From CAZJCK01 sp964544635 (GTDB taxonomy: Bacteria > Zixibacteria > MSB-5A5 > GN15 > FEB-12), in assembly GCA_964544635.1 (NCBI GenBank), contig CAZJCK010000035.1:1-35093 (forward strand): a stretch of 35,093 nucleotides of DNA, in the 5' to 3' direction. The position numbers and the translations under genes were made by a program. The notes beneath the pieces were generated by a model. The model was not told the origin of the DNA and searched no databases. It saw only the letters and a program-made list of their open reading frames with translations. Below, piece by piece: positions 31,859 to 35,093 of this stretch (positions are counted from its first letter, which is position 1; each line of letters starts with the position of its first letter).

Positions 31859-33379
31859 ATGTTCATGCGATCACTGATCGTCCTTGCCGCAGTGCTGCTC
31901 CTGGTGCCGCAGGCATCGGCATCCGAGTACACACTCCAGACATTCCAGCAACAAATGATGCAGGCGTCATCGCCTGAAGAAATCGCCGAACTCTGCCGCG
32001 AGTACATGACCAACGCCGATGACATCGATGTCGTCAGGCGCGTTCAGACTACCTGGGAGAACACCGACACCGAAGGTGTACGCGCCTTCAGCAAACAGCA
32101 GATGAATGACAATCCCGGGTCGGCGATGCACGTTTATCTGTACGGCCGTGTTGCCGAGACACCGGTCGAGCAGGTTGAAATCGGACGCAAGGCAATTGAA
32201 CTCGATCCCACATTTCCGTATGGGTACCGTCTTGTGACGGCAACCTATATCAATTTCCTGTTCAACGCGAACGCCGATGGTGAATTTAATGACAAGCTTG
32301 AGGCCATGCTGCCCGACGATCGCTCGGCGTTTGAGAAGCTGGCGGAAATCGACGCCGATCAGTCGTATGCGCACCGGTTCCTATGGAACTACCTGGTGCA
32401 TGCCGGTGAGTATGCCGATGCCCTGGCGGCGATGAAGTCTGCCGACGTCATGCTCGATGACTGGCCGTCGGAACAAGACTACGCCGTTACGTATGCCTAT
32501 CTTGAAGATTGGCAGAACGCCCGCATGATGGCCGAAGAAGTTGTCGACAAGGCTATCGAAGCCGGCCAGATAGAGGCCGAACAGCGTGACCGGATGGTCG
32601 GTACATACTATGTCCGGGCGCTGCGGCTGGCCGAGCGGTACGACGAGGCGATCAAGTTTGTGGCCACCTATCCGGGGAGCGAGACTGATCCCGATGTGCA
32701 GTACCAGTTGGCCTGTCTCAAGTCCGCCGCCGGTGACGAGTCCGGCGCCATCGCCGCCCTTGACAGGGCCGCTGCAAATGGCTGGTACAAGGTGAAGACG
32801 ATGTCGATGGATGACGACCTCAAGCCGCTTCAGGACAACGACGGTTGGGACGCCATCATAACGGCTGTTGAAGCTAACTGGGATGAGTCGCGCCCGGAAC
32901 GCCGTAAGGAAGCCCTGGCTCAGAGGATCTCCGAGGACGCCCCCGGCTGGACGCTCCCCGGTGTCGACGGGGGAGAGGTCAGCCTCGCCGGCTTGAAAGG
33001 CAATGTCGTGATCCTCGATTTCTGGGCTACCTGGTGCGGCCCCTGCCGCATGGCCATGCCGGAAATCGACGAATTCACAGAAGCCCTCAACACCGACAAG
33101 GTGAAGGTGTATTCGGTCAATGTCTGGGAGCAGGGGAGCAAAGAGAAGCCCGCCCAGTATATGAAAGAAAATGATTACGACATGACGCTGCTCTTCGGCG
33201 ATGATGACCTTGCCGCCGCCTACAGCGTCCAGGGCATTCCGCACATCGTCGTGATCGGTCCCGACGGCAAGATCCGCTACCGTCATTATGGCTATGAAGA
33301 GGGTCTGGGCGAAGTCCTCAGCTTCTGGACCGAGGATCTCCTCGGCAGCCCCGTCACCAAAGTGTCGTCACTGAACTGA
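31859..33379 (+). CDS. Secreted TPR-like protein with TlpA-type thioredoxin domain
   Basis: This 506-residue exported protein has a signal peptide (cleaved near ASA-SEY). Residues about 25-340 are helical with repeated hairpins such as AMKSADVMLDDWPSEQDYAVTYAYLEDWQNARMMAEE-like units (TPR-like), ending in ACLKSAAGDESGAIAALDRA. Residues about 360-490 form a thioredoxin-like TlpA/ResA domain with the redox motif WCGPC near 392 and cis-Pro in GIPHIVVIG. GGAGGG (31849-31854) precedes ATG 31859; ATG 31865 is an alternative. It probably handles disulfides or cytochrome maturation in the periplasm and docks a partner by the repeats. It lies between dxs and nadK, where tlyA often sits in other genomes. 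Confidence 0.88.
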   Translation: MFMRSLIVLAAVLLLVPQASASEYTLQTFQQQMMQASSPEEIAELCREYMTNADDIDVVRRVQTTWENTDTEGVRAFSKQQMNDNPGSAMHVYLYGRVAETPVEQVEIGRKAIELDPTFPYGYRLVTATYINFLFNANADGEFNDKLEAMLPDDRSAFEKLAEIDADQSYAHRFLWNYLVHAGEYADALAAMKSADVMLDDWPSEQDYAVTYAYLEDWQNARMMAEEVVDKAIEAGQIEAEQRDRMVGTYYVRALRLAERYDEAIKFVATYPGSETDPDVQYQLACLKSAAGDESGAIAALDRAAANGWYKVKTMSMDDDLKPLQDNDGWDAIITAVEANWDESRPERRKEALAQRISEDAPGWTLPGVDGGEVSLAGLKGNVVILDFWATWCGPCRMAMPEIDEFTEALNTDKVKVYSVNVWEQGSKEKPAQYMKENDYDMTLLFGDDDLAAAYSVQGIPHIVVIGPDGKIRYRHYGYEEGLGEVLSFWTEDLLGSPVTKVSSLN

Positions 33380-33402
33380 TTCTTGAGCGGCCAGGCTCCA
33401 AC

Positions 33403-33435
33403 GCGGGCGGTCCCTACCGGGCCGTCCGCTTTTTT
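33403..33435 (+). terminator. Rho-independent terminator after the thioredoxin-domain gene
   Basis: An 8-base outer stem (33403-33410 with 33422-33429, one G-T pair) and an inner CCC/GGG stem enclose TACC. T6 follows. Confidence 0.85.
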
Positions 33436-33473
33436 CTTGTTCACCTATCCAATATCTCCACGTTTACAATTGC

Positions 33474-33501
33474 TTGCATTTGATTGTTCGCAGCCTATCT
33501 T
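33474..33501 (+). promoter_or_regulatory. Candidate promoter for nadK
   Basis: TTGCAT (33474-33479) and TATCTT (33496-33501) are 16 bases apart. Transcription would begin near 33508, leaving a leader of about 30 bases that contains only a weak TGGA site. Confidence 0.35.
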
Positions 33502-33537
33502 GCGGCCTGTTCGATGACCTGTTAATGCTGGATATAT

Positions 33538-34395
33538 ATGCGCTTTGGACTGATTGCCAATCTGAACCGACCCGGTTCCCATGATGCCATCAACCGTCTC
33601 CTTGGCTGGGCAAGGGAGACCGGGAACGACGTCGTGCTCTGCCATGAACTTGAAGGTATAGCTCCTGACCTGCCGCATGCCCACCGTGACCAGTTGGCCC
33701 GGCAGGTGGAAGTCATGGTTACAATGGGCGGCGACGGTACCCTGCTGGCTTCCTCCCGCGCGGTCGCCGACTCCGGTACCCCGCTGCTTGGCATCAACGT
33801 TGGTTCCCTTGGCTTCCTCACCCAGCTCACCCCGCAACAGATGCCCGAAGCGCTCAACAAGATTGTGAGCGGCGATTACCAGATCGAAAAGCGGATGCTG
33901 TTAATGGCTGAGGTCGACGGCGCCGAGCAGCCGGAATATCCATACGCCCTCAACGATATCGTCGTCGACAACGGCCCGGTCAGCCGTCTCATTGATATTG
34001 ACCTGTTCGTAAATGATCAGGAGGTGGTGACGTACCGTGCCGACGGTCTGGTCATCTCGACCCCCACCGGCTCAACCGCCTACAATCTGGCCGTTGGCGG
34101 CCCGGTCATGAACCCGACGGTCCAGGCCATGATCGCCGCCCCCATTTCGTCGTTCTCGCTCGCCACTCGGCCGCTGATCCTGTCGCCCAGTGACCACCTG
34201 ACAGTCCGCATCCGCTCACCCCACGGCGTGGGGGGGCTTACCCTCGACGGTCAGGTGATGGTCGAACTGAAGGACACCGACGCTGTCCACATCAGGCGAG
34301 CCGATTTCAACGCCCGTTTCATCGTCTTCCCCGAAAGCAATTTCTATCGCCTCCTCACGAGCAAGCTCAAGTGGGGCGTCTCGCCATCAGCATAA
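33538..34395 (+). CDS. nadK: NAD kinase
   Basis: This 285-residue enzyme phosphorylates NAD to NADP using ATP or polyphosphate. The catalytic GGDGT motif is at residues 64-68, and NDIVVD and the glycine-rich ADGLVISTPTGSTAYNLAVGGPVM segment follow in the expected positions. Length is usual. It follows a terminator and has its own candidate promoter, so it is probably separate from the xseA-dxs unit even though gene order (dxs then nadK) is kept. NADP is a cofactor for IspC, a later step of the MEP pathway. Confidence 0.96.
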   Translation: MRFGLIANLNRPGSHDAINRLLGWARETGNDVVLCHELEGIAPDLPHAHRDQLARQVEVMVTMGGDGTLLASSRAVADSGTPLLGINVGSLGFLTQLTPQQMPEALNKIVSGDYQIEKRMLLMAEVDGAEQPEYPYALNDIVVDNGPVSRLIDIDLFVNDQEVVTYRADGLVISTPTGSTAYNLAVGGPVMNPTVQAMIAAPISSFSLATRPLILSPSDHLTVRIRSPHGVGGLTLDGQVMVELKDTDAVHIRRADFNARFIVFPESNFYRLLTSKLKWGVSPSA

Positions 34396-34644
34396 CGGGC
34401 TCTTTCGAGGCATCTGGTTGTTTGCAGCCCGGAATCTCGAGTTCCACCGCAAGCGGAACGAAGAGTTCCGGGACCCATCGACTGAAGGTTGAGCCGCCGG
34501 AAGTCTTCGGGGGAAATGCTGGCCTGCATCCAGCCGCAGCGTGATCACGCTTAGAAACACGCCCATGTGACCGATTCGTACCCCGGCGGTAGCGCACCTT
34601 TCAGGTAGGCTCTTAACCGCCGCCCCCGTCAACCGCAAATTCCC

Positions 34645-34671
34645 TTGCCCCGGAACCGGGTGTTGTATAAT
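34645..34671 (+). promoter_or_regulatory. Candidate promoter for tRNA-Gly
   Basis: A perfect TATAAT (34666-34671) lies 15 bases after TTGCCC (34645-34650). The expected start is near 34678, about 5 bases before the mature tRNA. The preceding 34396-34644 stretch shows no gene to me. Confidence 0.5.
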
Positions 34672-34682
34672 ATGAACGGCAC

Positions 34683-34755
34683 GCGGGAGTAACTCAGTTG
34701 GTAGAGTCACAGCCTTCCAAGCTGTTGGTCGCGAGTTCGAGCCTCGTCTCCCGCT
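34683..34755 (+). tRNA. tRNA-Gly, anticodon TCC
   Basis: The cloverleaf folds completely: acceptor GCGGGAG/CTCCCGC, D stem ACTC/GAGT, anticodon stem ACAGC/GCTGT with loop CTTCCAA (anticodon at 34716-34718) and T arm GCGAG-TTCGAGC-CTCGT. CCA is not encoded. The acceptor end runs straight into T7 (34755-34761), which with the acceptor or T-arm hairpin may end the transcript. With tRNA-Thr and tuf downstream it recalls the E. coli glyT-thrT-tufB order. Confidence 0.96.
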
Positions 34756-34812
34756 TTTTTTACAGTCCGGAGTGGCCAGGATCGGTTCGGGGGACTGCGA
34801 AGCTTGTTGCCA

Positions 34813-34835
34813 AACGGTCAGTTAGACGTTTTTTT
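34813..34835 (+). terminator. Weak terminator-like hairpin between the tRNA genes
   Basis: AACG and CGTT with a bulge and two more pairs form a short stem followed by T7 (34829-34835). It may back up termination after tRNA-Gly. Confidence 0.35.
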
Positions 34836-34848
34836 CGGCAAATATCCC

Positions 34849-34876
34849 TTGACAATTCGGTGGCCGGTCCTATTAA
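34849..34876 (+). promoter_or_regulatory. Strong promoter upstream of tRNA-Thr and tuf
   Basis: A consensus TTGACA (34849-34854) lies 16 bases before TATTAA (34871-34876). The predicted start is near 34883. Confidence 0.7.
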
Positions 34877-34889
34877 TACGCGTCTATTT

Positions 34890-34915
34890 GCGGCAGGAGT
34901 ATGCCTGCCGCTTTT
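34890..34915 (+). terminator. Terminator-like hairpin between promoter and tRNA-Thr
   Basis: A perfect 8-base GC-rich stem (GCGGCAGG, 34890-34897, with 34904-34911) encloses AGTATG and is followed by T4. It begins about 7 bases after the predicted transcription start and 21 bases before the tRNA; it may attenuate or protect the transcript. Confidence 0.5.
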
Positions 34916-34931
34916 GTTGCTTGGTCATTTG

Positions 34932-35004
34932 GCCCAGATAGCTCAGTCGGTAGAGCACGTCCTTGGTAAGGACGAGGTCACCAGTTCAATCCTGGTTCTG
35001 GGCT
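34932..35004 (+). tRNA. tRNA-Thr, anticodon GGT
   Basis: The cloverleaf is complete: acceptor GCCCAGA/TCTGGGC, D stem GCTC/GAGC, anticodon stem CGTCC/GGACG with loop TTGGTAA (anticodon 34965-34967) and T arm ACCAG-TTCAATC-CTGGT. CCA is not encoded. It lies 51 bases before the tuf start, so tRNA and EF-Tu are probably co-transcribed as in the E. coli thrT-tufB operon. Confidence 0.97.
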
Positions 35005-35055
35005 CTAAAATATGAGAATGTTCACTGGCTGTAGCTTTGGAGGAAATCGTCGGCT

Positions 35056-35093
35056 ATGTCGAAGGAGAAATTTGAGAGATCAAAGCCGCACGT
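35056..35093 (+). CDS. tuf: Elongation factor Tu, first 12 codons only
   Basis: The reading frame from ATG 35056 gives SKEKFERSKPH after Met, the characteristic N-terminus of EF-Tu, before the window ends. GGAGGA (35039-35044) lies about 11 bases upstream. EF-Tu delivers aminoacyl-tRNA to the ribosome and is recycled by EF-Ts, encoded in this same window. The placement behind tRNA-Thr is a classic tuf context, which raises confidence despite the short visible part. Confidence 0.88.
   Translation, partial: MSKEKFERSKPH

Noticed and set aside
34396..34644. Gap between nadK and the tRNA-Gly promoter, checked for a gene or RNA
   Set aside because: Only short minus-strand frames without ribosome sites and a 5-base GTTCC/GGAAC repeat are present; none could be supported.
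1..35093. Defence system, prophage, integrase or CRISPR array
   Set aside because: No transposase, integrase, nuclease-effector pair, reverse transcriptase or direct repeat array was found; almost all coding space is assigned to housekeeping and envelope genes.

Overview
The window is a GC-rich, gene-dense stretch of bacterial chromosome, about 35 kb. It encodes mostly housekeeping proteins plus one envelope/type IV pilus cluster. The protein mix suggests an uncultivated lineage near the Fibrobacteres-Chlorobi-Bacteroidetes (FCB) side of the tree, possibly Zixibacteria-like. The hints are a secreted subtilase, a pilMNO cluster with an AMIN-PilP fusion, a lipoprotein of Ig-like repeats, a Tat-exported aldo/keto reductase and a TPR-like/TlpA protein. 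This placement is inference; no rRNA gene is present to confirm it.

Layout. (1) 1-2260: a truncated subtilisin-like secreted protease on the minus strand, divergent from a GspH/FimT-type pseudopilin with a candidate sigma-54 promoter and a terminator. (2) 2482-9955: the alignment subcomplex and secretin of a type IV pilus (pilM, pilN, pilO, an AMIN-PilP fusion, pilQ), a terminator, then a 711-residue Ig-repeat lipoprotein with its own terminator. (3) 10046-13919: an acyl-CoA synthetase, a YjbQ-family protein, mtnA and a SprT-like zinc protein, meeting an unknown small gene tail to tail. (4) 14387-14950: a typical 2-Cys peroxiredoxin with its own promoter. (5) 15274-19020: the translation block rplM-rpsI-rpsB-tsf-pyrH-frr, ending in a strong terminator. 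(6) 19021-20756: an interruption of the common frr-uppS adjacency. It holds two related hairpins in inverted orientation, a CBS-pair protein on the minus strand and a secreted protein of unknown function. (7) 20808-25729: uppS, cdsA, a UbiA-family prenyltransferase, an NlpC/P60 lipoprotein and uvrC, followed by a convergent Tat-exported aldo/keto reductase. (8) 27340-34395: xseA-xseB-ispA-dxs, a secreted TPR-like/thioredoxin protein, and nadK. (9) 34683-35093: tRNA-Gly(TCC), tRNA-Thr(GGT) and the first codons of tuf.

How the genes work together. PilM, PilN, PilO and PilP normally link the cytoplasmic pilus motor to the PilQ secretin through the periplasm. Here the peptidoglycan-binding AMIN module sits on the PilP protein, and the secretin has no AMIN domain. 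IspA and Dxs supply isoprenoid precursors; UppS makes the undecaprenyl carrier for cell-wall synthesis, CdsA makes CDP-diacylglycerol, and the adjacent UbiA-family enzyme uses another prenyl donor. I found no transposase, integrase, phage gene, CRISPR array or recognisable defence system. The most unusual points are the AMIN-PilP fusion with a short secretin, the covarying inverted hairpin pair near 19.1-19.5 kb, a terminator-like hairpin between a promoter and tRNA-Thr/tuf, possible leaderless transcripts (xseA, uppS), and the UbiA-family enzyme beside cdsA.
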